Shown here: positions 52,503 to 60,843 of the stretch, piece after piece
How the letters are laid out: each line of letters starts with the position of its first letter
Numbering within the stretch: position 1 is the stretch's first letter
Source: Rhizobium pisi
GTDB taxonomy: Bacteria; Pseudomonadota; Alphaproteobacteria; Rhizobiales; Rhizobiaceae
Assembly (NCBI RefSeq): GCF_003938655.1
Contig: NZ_RJJT01000018.1
Location: 1 to 64,000 of the forward strand
Length of the DNA stretch: 64,000 bases
Reading direction: 5' to 3'
Program-made: the position numbers and the translations under genes
Notes under the pieces: model-generated
What the model was told of the DNA's origin: nothing
Databases searched by the model: none
What the model saw: only the letters and a program-made list of their open reading frames with translations

Positions 52503-54113
52503 TCATGATTGCAGCGCGGTATCGCCCCAGTTCGAAACCGCCCAGCGCGGGTTGTTCGAGACGTTCAGCACAGTGTCACGCGCAACAGTAATAAAGCCCC
52601 ATTCCGCAACGTTGATCAGCGGCAGGTCGGCGACCGCGAGCTGCTGGAACTTGCGATAGAGTTCGGTGCGCGCCGCGGTATCGATGGTTTCCGAGGCCTG
52701 CTGGATGATCTTGTCGAGCTCCGGATTGGCGTAGCCACCCTGGTTGGAGAAGGGCACACCATCAGGGGTGCCGGACTGGACGAGAATGGTGGTGGAGATC
52801 GCCGGATCGCCGCGGAAGACCGGCGGGCCGACCGCGAGGTCGAAGTCATGGTCGGTATAAACCGCCTTCAGATGCGCGGCCGCATCGGCATTGACGATCT
52901 CAGCATTGATGCCGATCGCGGCAAGCGCCTGACGAAGGTAGTCGCCAAACTGGCGAGTCTCGTTGAAATAGGGCGCGGGGCGGAGCTTCAGCGTGAAGCG
53001 GTTACCATCAGGCCCCTTGGTGTATCCGGCTTTGTCGAGGATGTCGTTGGCGGCGCCGGGATTGAAATCATAGGTCGCGACATCCGATGTGTAGAACTCC
53101 GGCGCATTCTTCGGCACCGGGCCTGTCGAGGCGGCGGCGTAGCCGAGGAAGATCGTATCGACCACGAATTTCTTGTCGATCGCATGCGCGATCGCCTGGC
53201 GGACTCTCAGATCGGCCAGTTCCTTGCGTCGGTGATTGATCTCGACGACGAGTTGGTAGGTCAGGGCCTCATAGCCCTTCGAAATCACCTTGATGCCAGC
53301 GACCTTCGAGATGCGGTCGAGATCGGCGAGCGGCACGGCCGAGAAGGCGGCGAGCTGGATTTCCTCGGCTTCGAGCGCGGAACCCGCCGATCCGCGATCG
53401 GGCAATACCCGGAAGACGATCTCGTCGAGTTTCGGCTGGTCCTTGTCCCAATAATTCTCGTTGCGCGTCAGCCGGTAATATTCGCCGGGCTTATGTTCGG
53501 CGAACTTGAACGGGCCGGTGCCGACCAGCGTGTTGTTGGCCGGGTTGGTAGCGATATCGGTGCCGTCGAAAATATGCTTGGCAACGACGCTTGTCACGAC
53601 AGGCAGCGCATTGCGGATCAGCTGGAACGGCGTCGGCTTGGAGAAACGGAAGATGGCGGTGTAATCGTCAGGCGTATCGACGGCTTCGAGGTTGGCGAAG
53701 ACCAGACGGCCGAGATTCTGCAGCGGCTTCCAGACGTTGAGCGCGGAAAAGGCGACATCGACAGAAGTGAACGGCTTGCCGTCGTGCCAGGTAACGCCAT
53801 CGCGCAGCTTGAAGGTCACGGAAAGGCCGTCGGCCGAACCCTCCCAGGAGGTCGCAAGGCGCGGCGAGAGCCCGTCCTTGCCGTCGAAGGAGGCTTCGGC
53901 CAGCGGCTCGATTACTTTGCTCGCAACGAAGAAGACCCCATTCGAAGCGACGATGGCCGGATTGAGGTTCTTTGGCTCGGAATCGGCCGCAACGATCAAC
54001 CGGCCGCCTTTCGGCGCATCCTGCGCCAGCGCCTGTCGGGCAAGCGCCGTCGAGGCAAGCAGCAGGGCGGTGCCCTTCATCAACGTGCGCCGCGAGATTT
54101 CTGGAATAGTCAT
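52503..54113 (-). CDS. ABC transporter substrate-binding protein (peptide/nickel, family 5)
   Basis: The 536-residue periplasmic protein has a twin-arginine signal (ISRRTLMKGTALLLAS, cleavage near QALA-QD) and the family-5 fold: TFKLRDGVTWHDGKPFTSVD, GTGPFKFAEHKPGEYYRLTRNENYW and DLRVRQAIAHAIDK. The ATG at 54113 has CAGGAGGGGTC upstream. Family members bind peptides, nickel, opines or glutathione. Its place after an NtaA/SnaA-type monooxygenase suggests a sulfur- or nitrogen-containing small molecule. Ligand not identifiable from sequence. Confidence 0.92.
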   Translation of the reverse strand: MTIPEISRRTLMKGTALLLASTALARQALAQDAPKGGRLIVAADSEPKNLNPAIVASNGVFFVASKVIEPLAEASFDGKDGLSPRLATSWEGSADGLSVTFKLRDGVTWHDGKPFTSVDVAFSALNVWKPLQNLGRLVFANLEAVDTPDDYTAIFRFSKPTPFQLIRNALPVVTSVVAKHIFDGTDIATNPANNTLVGTGPFKFAEHKPGEYYRLTRNENYWDKDQPKLDEIVFRVLPDRGSAGSALEAEEIQLAAFSAVPLADLDRISKVAGIKVISKGYEALTYQLVVEINHRRKELADLRVRQAIAHAIDKKFVVDTIFLGYAAASTGPVPKNAPEFYTSDVATYDFNPGAANDILDKAGYTKGPDGNRFTLKLRPAPYFNETRQFGDYLRQALAAIGINAEIVNADAAAHLKAVYTDHDFDLAVGPPVFRGDPAISTTILVQSGTPDGVPFSNQGGYANPELDKIIQQASETIDTAARTELYRKFQQLAVADLPLINVAEWGFITVARDTVLNVSNNPRWAVSNWGDTALQS

Positions 54114-54133
54114 GACCCCTCCTGATCGCCCGA

Positions 54134-54193
54134 AAATTCGAATGCCCATATTCAGGGCGAAATGCCGATAATCATAGAAATTAAATTCGAATG
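54134..54193. repeat. Direct repeat pair AAATTCGAATG
   Basis: Two identical 11-base copies (54134-54144 and 54183-54193) flank ATAGAAATT at 54174-54182 in the gap between the monooxygenase and the binding-protein gene. TTCGAA in each copy is palindromic. It may be a paired regulator site or promoter region. Confidence 0.4.
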
Positions 54194-54238
54194 GTCAGGC
54201 TGGGCGAGACACTTTTTTGTCACCCAGCCATTATTTTT

Positions 54239-55636
54239 TCAACCGTTGGCGGCTTGGCGCCTGGGCTCGGCGAAGAGATTGCGATAACCGGCGCCCGGAT
54301 GCGGCGCGGTAAGCCGCGGTCCGGCTCCCCCGAGCTTTTCGCGCAGCGTGCCCTTGGCATATTCGGTCTTGTAGACGCCGCGTTTCTGCAGCTCCGGGAC
54401 GAGCAGATCGGCGGCATCCTCGAAACTCTCAGGTGTAACGGCATAGGCAAGATTGAAGCCGTCGACATCGGTATCCTCGACCCATTCCTGCATCAGATCG
54501 GCGACCGTCTGCGGCGAGCCGACGAAGACAGGGCCGAAACCGCCGATGCCGACCCAGTCGGCCATCTCGCGCACCGTCCATTCCTTGGTGGGATCGATGG
54601 TCGTGAAGGTCTCGACGGCCGATTGCACCGCATTGGTATGGCGGTGCCGCAGCACCTCATCCGGCCCGAACTGGCCGAAATCGATGCCGGTCCAGCCGGA
54701 GATCAGCGTCAGCGCACCCTCGAAGGAGGCATATTTGCGGTATTCGTTGAACTTCCGTTGCGCCTCCGCATCCGTTTCACCAAGCACCACGGTCTGCAGG
54801 TTAAAGGCGAGGATTTCGCGCGGGTTGCGGCCGACGCGTTCGGCCGCCTCGCGGACATTGGCGACGTAGCGCTTCAGCACGGCTTTCGACGGAGACGCGA
54901 CGAAGATGCATTCGGCATGGGCGCCGGCGAAATCCTTGCCGCGGCTGGAAGCGCCGGCCTGGTAAAGCACCGGCGTGCGCTGTGGAGAAGGTTCGCTCAA
55001 GTGAATGCCGGGCACGTTGAAATGCTTGCCGGAATGGCGGATCGGGTGGACCTTATCGGGATGGGTGAAGATGCCGGTTTCCCGGTCGCGGACGACGGCA
55101 TCGTCCTCCCAGCTTCCCTCCCAGAGCTTGTAGCAGACCTCGAGATATTCCTCGGCGAGATCATAGCGGTCGTCGTGCTTCGTCTGCGCCGGCTGGCCGA
55201 TATTGAGCGCGCCGCTGTTGAGATAGGAGGTCACGATATTCCAACCAACGCGGCCCTTGGTCAGGTGGTCGAGCGTCGAGATGCGGCGGGCGAAAGTATA
55301 GGGATGCTCGAAGGAGAGCGATGCCGTCAGGCCGAAGCCGAGATGTTCGGTTTCGTAGGACATGGTCGGGATGAGCTGCAGCGGATCGTTGACCGGCACT
55401 TGCGCCGAATGGCGAAGCGCGGCATCGACATTGCCGTTCAGCACGTCGTAGACGCCGAGCACGTCGGCAATGAACAGTCCGTCGAATTTGCCGCGTTCCA
55501 GCGTCTTTGCCAGGTGCACCCAGTAGTCGAGATCCTTGTAGGTCCAGGATTTGTCGCGCGGATGGCGCCAGAGCCCCGGCGACTGGTGTCCGACGCAATT
55601 CATGTCGAAGGCGTTCAGCCTGATTTGGCGGGTCAT
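54239..55636 (-). CDS. NtaA/SnaA/DszA-family FMN-dependent monooxygenase
   Basis: The 465-residue flavoprotein starts MTRQIRLNAFDMNCVGH and contains STLDHLTKGRVGWNIVTSYL and HLSEPSPQRTPVLYQAGASS, closely matching the monooxygenase at 3003-4361. It needs FMNH2 from a separate reductase. AAGGAAGAAAAC precedes the ATG. It lies 16 bases after the ribose-type permease and 125 bases before the peptide-type binding protein, all on the minus strand, so it may oxidise a compound carried by one of those importers. Confidence 0.9.
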   Translation of the reverse strand: MTRQIRLNAFDMNCVGHQSPGLWRHPRDKSWTYKDLDYWVHLAKTLERGKFDGLFIADVLGVYDVLNGNVDAALRHSAQVPVNDPLQLIPTMSYETEHLGFGLTASLSFEHPYTFARRISTLDHLTKGRVGWNIVTSYLNSGALNIGQPAQTKHDDRYDLAEEYLEVCYKLWEGSWEDDAVVRDRETGIFTHPDKVHPIRHSGKHFNVPGIHLSEPSPQRTPVLYQAGASSRGKDFAGAHAECIFVASPSKAVLKRYVANVREAAERVGRNPREILAFNLQTVVLGETDAEAQRKFNEYRKYASFEGALTLISGWTGIDFGQFGPDEVLRHRHTNAVQSAVETFTTIDPTKEWTVREMADWVGIGGFGPVFVGSPQTVADLMQEWVEDTDVDGFNLAYAVTPESFEDAADLLVPELQKRGVYKTEYAKGTLREKLGGAGPRLTAPHPGAGYRNLFAEPRRQAANG

Positions 55637-55652
55637 GTTTTCTTCCTTGGAA

Positions 55653-56714
55653 TTAGGGATTGCTGCGGCCGAGGCCGTAGGTCAGCGCCAAGGCTCCGAC
55701 GAGCACGGCGCCCTTGACGAAATCCTGGGTGTAATAAGGGGCGTTCAGCATGGTGAGCCCGTTCAAGAGCACGCCCACGAAGACGGCGCCGGCAATCGTG
55801 CCAAGCACGTTGGGACGCCTGAGATTGAGGACGGCGAAGCCGATCAGTGCGGCCGCAACCGAATCCATCAGCAGCGAACCGCCGGAGGAGACGTCGCCAC
55901 GCCCGACGCGGGCGGCAATGACGATGCCACCGAGCGATGCCAGCGTGCCCGACAGGACATAGGCGAGCGTTTTCAGCCTGACGGTCGAAGCGCCGGCAAG
56001 CCGGGTGGCGACCTCGTTGCCGCCGGTCGCAAACAGCAGCCGGCCGATTCGCGTGCGCTCGGTGAGGATGAAGAGGAGAACGGCGACTGCCACCATCAGC
56101 ACCACGGAAACGGGCAGGGTGCCGAAGATGCTGTAGCGCCCGATCAGCAGGAAGGCCGGGTCGTAGGCGCCGGTCGCCTTCGATCCGTCGGGCAGGGTAA
56201 GGCCCGCCGAGATCGATCGGCCGGCGGTCGGGATCAACTGCAGGCCGGAAAGCAGGAACATCATCGCCAGCGTCGCCAGGAGATCCGGCACCTTCAGGCG
56301 CACGATCAGGAAGGCGTTGACGAGGCCGACGAGCGCGCCGAAGGCGAGCACCAGCGGCACCGTCGCATAGGCATCGAGGTGCCAGACGATCATGGCGTAA
56401 CTCGCCGCCATCACGCCCGACGCGGCGACCGCGCCGATCGACAGGTCAAAACCGCCGACGGCGAGCGTGACGGTGACGCCAGCGCCGAGGATGGCGACGA
56501 CGGACACCGCCTGCAGTATGCTCATCAGATTGGCGATATTGATGAAGGCGGGCTCGGCGATGGTGAAGCCGACGACGAGAGCCGCAAGCAGGATAAACAC
56601 CGCGCCAGCCCGGAGGAACGCTCCGAGGGCGGCGAGACGGCTGCTGCCTGATTGCTGCAGTGCCTTTGGCCGGGCGCTTGCCTGTGGAAGGGTGTCGTTA
56701 TCGACCGTCGTCAT
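55653..56714 (-). CDS. ABC transporter permease (RbsC type)
   Basis: The 353-residue permease has about ten hydrophobic segments and the RbsC core VGGFDLSIGAVAASGVMAA and SSGGSLLMDSVAAALIGFAVLNLRRPNVLGTIAGA (in parts). It overlaps the ATPase gene by four bases. Together they form a ribose/autoinducer-type importer whose binding protein is encoded divergently at 58431. Confidence 0.9.
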   Translation of the reverse strand: MTTVDNDTLPQASARPKALQQSGSSRLAALGAFLRAGAVFILLAALVVGFTIAEPAFINIANLMSILQAVSVVAILGAGVTVTLAVGGFDLSIGAVAASGVMAASYAMIVWHLDAYATVPLVLAFGALVGLVNAFLIVRLKVPDLLATLAMMFLLSGLQLIPTAGRSISAGLTLPDGSKATGAYDPAFLLIGRYSIFGTLPVSVVLMVAVAVLLFILTERTRIGRLLFATGGNEVATRLAGASTVRLKTLAYVLSGTLASLGGIVIAARVGRGDVSSGGSLLMDSVAAALIGFAVLNLRRPNVLGTIAGAVFVGVLLNGLTMLNAPYYTQDFVKGAVLVGALALTYGLGRSNP

Positions 56715-58195
56715 GCAGATATTCCCTGGATGGCAGAATGAAAAGCGACGCCGTCTGCCGCCGGCCTCAACACGTGGTGGTCGATGACGAGGATGCGGTC
56801 GGCCACTTCATAGGCCTCCTCCGGATCGGAGGTCGCAATCAGCGTCGCCCGGTCGGTGCGAGCGCGGATTGCCCGGATGATATCGTGACGGGCGCCGACG
56901 TCGACGCCCTGGAAGGGTTCGTCGAGTAGCAGCAGCCGGCTCGGCTCCGCCTCCCAGCGCGCGATCACCGCCTTCTGCTGGTTGCCGCCGGAGAGCGACC
57001 AGACCGAGGCGAGGGGACCGGCCGCCTTGATGCCGAGACGGGCGATTGCCTGTTCGGCCTCGCGTCTTTCACGCCCGCCGACAAGGAAACCACTGGGATA
57101 CCATTTGCCAAGATGCGGCAGGCTGATCGTCGCCGATAGCGAATGGCCCGGCCATGCCGGCGGCATCAGCGAGGAACAATGACGGTCTTCGGCGGCCATG
57201 GCGACACCTGCGGCGATCGCTTCACCAGGGTTTTTCGGCCGGTACGGCCGGCCGTCGAGGAACATCTGGCCGCCAGCAAGCGCCGTCACGCCGAAGATCG
57301 CCTGGAGCAGCCGGCTCTTGCCCGCGCCGAGCACGCCTGTTACCGCGACCACCTCGCCCTCATGCAGCGACAGATCGAAGGTCGCGCTTGCAGGCAGCAG
57401 GCTGATATCGCGCATCTCGAAAATCGCAGGTCCGGTCGCCGCTCGCGCATCCGGCCGGGCGGCATCCAGTCTGCGGCCGATCATCGTCTCGATGGCGCTC
57501 GAAAAATCGATCGGTCGCGAGAAGGTGCCGACAACGCGGCCGCCACGCATGACGAGCGCGCGGTCGGCGATCGCTTCGAGATCGGCGGTGCGGTGCGAGA
57601 TATAAAGGATCGCCAGACCCCGATTGCGAAGCCTCAGCAGAATATCGAAGAGGCGCCGGCTTTCCTCTCCGGAAAGGCTCGCCGTCGGCTCGTCGAGGAT
57701 GAGGAGATCGGCGCGGTTGGCGAGCGCCCGGGCAATCGCCACGAGTTGCCGGTCGGCGCTGGAGAGCTCGCCGAAATCACGATCGAGCGGCAGGCTGAAG
57801 CCGGCGGCATCGAGCATCGCCTGCGCGGCGCGTCGGATGCCGGCCCGCGAGACGAAGAAGGGCATGCTGCGATCGGCGAACCGGTTGAGCAGCAAGGCAT
57901 CGGCCACGTTCAGGCCGGCCGCACCGACCAAATCCGTCGATTGGTGCACGGTGACGACGCCGGCCTTTGCCGCTTCGGCCGGGCTGCGCGGCGCAAAGGG
58001 GTGGCCATCGAGAGTGATCGTGCCACCATCAGCTGGAAGTACGCCGGACAGGATCTTCACCAGCGTCGACTTTCCCGCGCCGTTCGCGCCCATCAACGCC
58101 ACGATCTCACGACGCTCGATCGAAAGACCAGCGCCGGCAAGCGCCCGCGTCGACCCGAAACTGCGGGTAATATCTTTAACGTGAAGAAGGGGCAT
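56711..58195 (-). CDS. ABC transporter ATP-binding protein (RbsA type, two NBDs)
   Basis: The 494-residue protein has two fused ATPase domains. The first has Walker A GANGAGKST near residue 36, a degenerate signature LSSADRQLVAIARA and Walker B LLILDEPTASLSG. The second has a degenerate Walker A, GVLGAGKSR, but a normal signature LSGGNQQKAVIARW and Walker B LLLLDEPFQGVDVG. This asymmetry is typical of RbsA-like proteins. It is divergent from the binding-protein gene at 58431, with 235 bases between. Confidence 0.91.
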   Translation of the reverse strand: MPLLHVKDITRSFGSTRALAGAGLSIERREIVALMGANGAGKSTLVKILSGVLPADGGTITLDGHPFAPRSPAEAAKAGVVTVHQSTDLVGAAGLNVADALLLNRFADRSMPFFVSRAGIRRAAQAMLDAAGFSLPLDRDFGELSSADRQLVAIARALANRADLLILDEPTASLSGEESRRLFDILLRLRNRGLAILYISHRTADLEAIADRALVMRGGRVVGTFSRPIDFSSAIETMIGRRLDAARPDARAATGPAIFEMRDISLLPASATFDLSLHEGEVVAVTGVLGAGKSRLLQAIFGVTALAGGQMFLDGRPYRPKNPGEAIAAGVAMAAEDRHCSSLMPPAWPGHSLSATISLPHLGKWYPSGFLVGGRERREAEQAIARLGIKAAGPLASVWSLSGGNQQKAVIARWEAEPSRLLLLDEPFQGVDVGARHDIIRAIRARTDRATLIATSDPEEAYEVADRILVIDHHVLRPAADGVAFHSAIQGISA

Positions 58196-58430
58196 CGTTC
58201 ATGTCCGGGACTGCATTCGTAGCCGGAGTGTGCCCTGTCCGGACGGTCGATTTCCAGGCACGCATTTCCCCGGCGGGCGGTGCTGGCGAAACAAAGAATC
58301 TCTCGCAGCCCGCAAAATCGGATCATTTACTCTACTAAAAACATAGAGATTATATCTAAATAATCCGACGCGTCGCGAGGGCTGTCAGACCTGTCAGACG
58401 ACGCTTTCGTTTGCTAGAAGGAACGCGACG
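58196..58430. promoter_or_regulatory. Divergent promoter region
   Basis: The A/T-rich core at 58320-58365 contains ATAGAGATTATATCTAAATAAT, with a short inverted ATTAT/ATAAT arrangement. A tandem CTGTCAGAC pair lies at 58382-58399. GAAGGAACGCGACG before 58431 is the ribosome site of the binding-protein gene. No regulator gene is present, so the controlling protein is unknown. Confidence 0.4.
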
Positions 58431-59477
58431 ATGAAATCCCTCGCACGGCTTGCACTGTCTGCCGCCGTCATTCCGCTCATTTTCATTCAAGGCGCCAAAG
58501 CCGACGGCCTGTCCGGCGCTCCAGCCCCCTTCGATAAGGGCGGCGTCAAGGTAGCTTTGATCAGCTACATCTCGGCCGGCGACTTCTTCCAGGCTTACCA
58601 GGCGGGCGCAGAAGCCCAGGCCAAGGCGCTCGATATCGACCTGCGCATCTTCCCCGGCCGGCAGGACGCCGCCGAGCAGCGTGAGCAGATCCTGCAGGCG
58701 ATCAATCTCGGCGTCTCCGGCATCGTCATCGATCACGGCCTGCCGGAATCGCTCGGCGACGTCGTGCAGCAGGCCCTCGACAAGGGCATCAAGGTCGTAG
58801 CCTTCGACGTCAACCTCAACAATCCGAAGATCCCGCAGGTAGAGCAAAGCGACCACGAGCTTGCCTCGCTGGCTCTCGAGCAGGTGGCGAAGGACAACGG
58901 CAAGGACTTCAAAGCGGGCTACGTCTATGTTGCGGGCTTCGCGCCGCTCGACCGCCGCAACGAGGTCTGGGACAAGTTCAAGTCGGACAATAAGGGCGTC
59001 GTCGAAAAGGCCCGCTTCGGCAACGTCAGCGACACGACGGCGACCTCGACCGCCGACCAGGCGAAGGCCGCGCTCACCGCCAATCCCGATATTTCGGTCG
59101 TCTTCGCCCCCTATGACGAATTCGCCCGCGGCGTGAAGCTTGCCGCCAATGACCTCGGCATATCAAGCAAGCTTAAGATCTATTCGGCCGACGTCTCGAC
59201 AGCCGATATTCAGGAAATCACCGAGGTAGGCAGCCCATGGGTTGCGACCGTCGCGACCAATCCTGCCGTCGTCGGCGCCGTCTCCATCCGCGCCGCAGCC
59301 CTCGAAATCGCCGGCCAGGCGGTTCCCCACCAGATCACGATCAAGCCGACGCTTCTGACGCAGGAGAGCCTGCGCGCCGCCGGCGTCAAGACGATCGAGG
59401 ACCTGGCGGCAAAGATCCCGGCCTTCAGCACAAGCGATGCGGCAACCGCAAGCTGGATTCCGGACAAGCTTTTTTGA
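58431..59477 (+). CDS. ABC transporter substrate-binding protein (RbsB type)
   Basis: The 348-residue protein has a signal peptide (MKSLARLALSAAVIPLIF, cleavage near AKA-D) and an RbsB-like mature fold: VKVALISYISAGDFFQAYQAGAEA, GVSGIVIDHGLPESLG and VVFAPYDEFARGVKLAAND. It is divergent from the RbsA-type ATPase and lies upstream of a DszC-like gene on its own strand. RbsB-type proteins usually bind sugars, but the enzyme neighbours here suggest another small molecule. Confidence 0.9.
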   Translation: MKSLARLALSAAVIPLIFIQGAKADGLSGAPAPFDKGGVKVALISYISAGDFFQAYQAGAEAQAKALDIDLRIFPGRQDAAEQREQILQAINLGVSGIVIDHGLPESLGDVVQQALDKGIKVVAFDVNLNNPKIPQVEQSDHELASLALEQVAKDNGKDFKAGYVYVAGFAPLDRRNEVWDKFKSDNKGVVEKARFGNVSDTTATSTADQAKAALTANPDISVVFAPYDEFARGVKLAANDLGISSKLKIYSADVSTADIQEITEVGSPWVATVATNPAVVGAVSIRAAALEIAGQAVPHQITIKPTLLTQESLRAAGVKTIEDLAAKIPAFSTSDAATASWIPDKLF

Positions 59478-59496
59478 GGAGGTCACCCTCGATCCT

Positions 59497-59524
59497 TCCG
59501 GCGGGAGCCTCGGTTCCCGCCGGA
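59497..59524 (+). other. Stem-loop after the binding-protein gene
   Basis: A perfect 10-bp stem (TCCGGCGGGA / TCCCGCCGGA) with an eight-base loop is followed by TCATCTTTTT, so partial termination is possible. It lies 19 bases after the binding-protein stop and 30 before the next ATG. Confidence 0.65.
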
Positions 59525-59554
59525 TCATCTTTTTGGAGAATTGGAGCCCCGTCC

Positions 59555-60763
59555 ATGAGCCAGTCCAATGTCGTCTTTGCGGCCAGCCGCAACCCGACGC
59601 GAGAAGACCTTTTTGCGCGTGCTGAGGATATTTCTGCCGATCTTTCCAGGCGCGCCGCAGATCTCGACCGCGAAGGCCGCCCGCCGCTTGGCGAGATCGT
59701 CAAGTTAAAGAATGCCGGGCTGCTCAATGCGCTGCATCCCCGCGAGATCGGCGGCGGTGGCCTCGATTGGGTCGATGGGCTGAAGCTGGTGCGCATTCTT
59801 GCCCGCGGCGAGAGCTCGATCGGCCAGTTGCTCGGCTATCACTATGTCAACAGCCAGTATATTTACTGGGCGCTCGATGCGGCGCGCGCCCATGCGCTGG
59901 GCAGCGAGACGGTCGCCAGGAACCTCTATTGGGGTGCGGCCGTCAATCCGCGCGATCCGGGGCTGACGCTCACCCGGCGCGGCAACGGCTATGTGCTGAA
60001 CGGGCGCAAATCCTTCTCCACGGCGGCGCGGGTCTCCGAATATATCAACGCCAATGCGGCCCTCGACGACAAGATCGCCGGTTTCGCCGTGCCGACCAAT
60101 CGTCCCGGCTATATCGCCAATGACGACTGGGACAATATCGGCCAGCGCCTCTCCGACAGCGGCAGCGTCGAGTTCCGCGACTTCCCCGTCTATGAGGAGG
60201 ACTTCGTCGGTGCGCCCGCCGCACCCGATGCGGCACCGCCCGTGCTCTCGACCTTCAACACGCCGTTCATCCAGTTGGTCTTCGTCAACTTCTACCTCGG
60301 CACCGCCGAAGGTGCGCTGCAGGCGGCCGTTGACTACGTCAGAACGACGACCCGGCCCTGGCTCACCTCCGGCGTCGAGCGAGCAGCGGACGATCCCTAT
60401 ATCCTCGAACGCGTCGGCGAATTCACCGCGGCGCTGAAGGCCTCGACGGCTCTTGCCGACAACGCGGCCACTGCCGTGCAGGCAGGTCTTGCCCGCGGCC
60501 GCGATGTAACCGCGCGCGAGCGCGGCGAGGCGGCGGCGGAAGCCTATGCAGCCAAGGTGCACGCCACGCATGTTTCGCTCGATATCACCTCGCGCGTCTT
60601 CGAGCTGACCGGCGCACGCTCGACGGCCGACAAATACCGCTTCGACCGTTTCTGGCGCAATGTCCGCACCCACACGCTGCACGACCCGGTCTTCTACAAG
60701 GCCAAGGAAGTCGGCGAATTCGTGCTGAACGACAAGATACCGGAGGTCAGTCTCTACAGCTGA
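59555..60763 (+). CDS. DszC/acyl-CoA dehydrogenase-family flavin monooxygenase
   Basis: The 402-residue protein has an acyl-CoA dehydrogenase-like fold: helical N-terminus (ISADLSRRAADLDREG), ALHPREIGGGGLDWVDGLKL, beta-domain RRGNGYVLNGRKSFSTAA, and a C-terminal helix bundle ending RTHTLHDPVFYKAKEVGE. That last motif is shared with DszC/SfnB-type enzymes that use reduced FMN to oxygenate sulfur compounds. The ATG at 59555 is preceded by TTGGAGCCCCGTCC; the longer frame from 59237 overlaps the binding-protein gene and is rejected. Probably cotranscribed with that gene. Confidence 0.87.
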   Translation: MSQSNVVFAASRNPTREDLFARAEDISADLSRRAADLDREGRPPLGEIVKLKNAGLLNALHPREIGGGGLDWVDGLKLVRILARGESSIGQLLGYHYVNSQYIYWALDAARAHALGSETVARNLYWGAAVNPRDPGLTLTRRGNGYVLNGRKSFSTAARVSEYINANAALDDKIAGFAVPTNRPGYIANDDWDNIGQRLSDSGSVEFRDFPVYEEDFVGAPAAPDAAPPVLSTFNTPFIQLVFVNFYLGTAEGALQAAVDYVRTTTRPWLTSGVERAADDPYILERVGEFTAALKASTALADNAATAVQAGLARGRDVTARERGEAAAEAYAAKVHATHVSLDITSRVFELTGARSTADKYRFDRFWRNVRTHTLHDPVFYKAKEVGEFVLNDKIPEVSLYS

Positions 60764-60788
60764 TACGACCGCACCTCCCACGAATATG

Positions 60789-60823
60789 AAAAACCCCATT
60801 GCCGGGCCGGCAATGGGGTTTTT
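60789..60823. terminator. Strong bidirectional terminator
   Basis: A 15-bp stem (AAAAACCCCATTGCC with its complement), closed by a five-base loop and flanked by A and T runs on both sides, lies between the convergent DszC-like and SfnB-like genes. Confidence 0.85.
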
Positions 60824-60843
60824 GTTTGGGAGGAATGGAAGCG

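Noticed and set aside
52509..55717. Two plus-strand frames of over 500 codons
   Set aside because: They mirror the family-5 binding protein and the monooxygenase and have no ribosome site or family resemblance.
59705..60799. A 364-codon minus-strand frame
   Set aside because: It is antisense to the DszC-like gene and crosses the strong terminator at 60789-60823.
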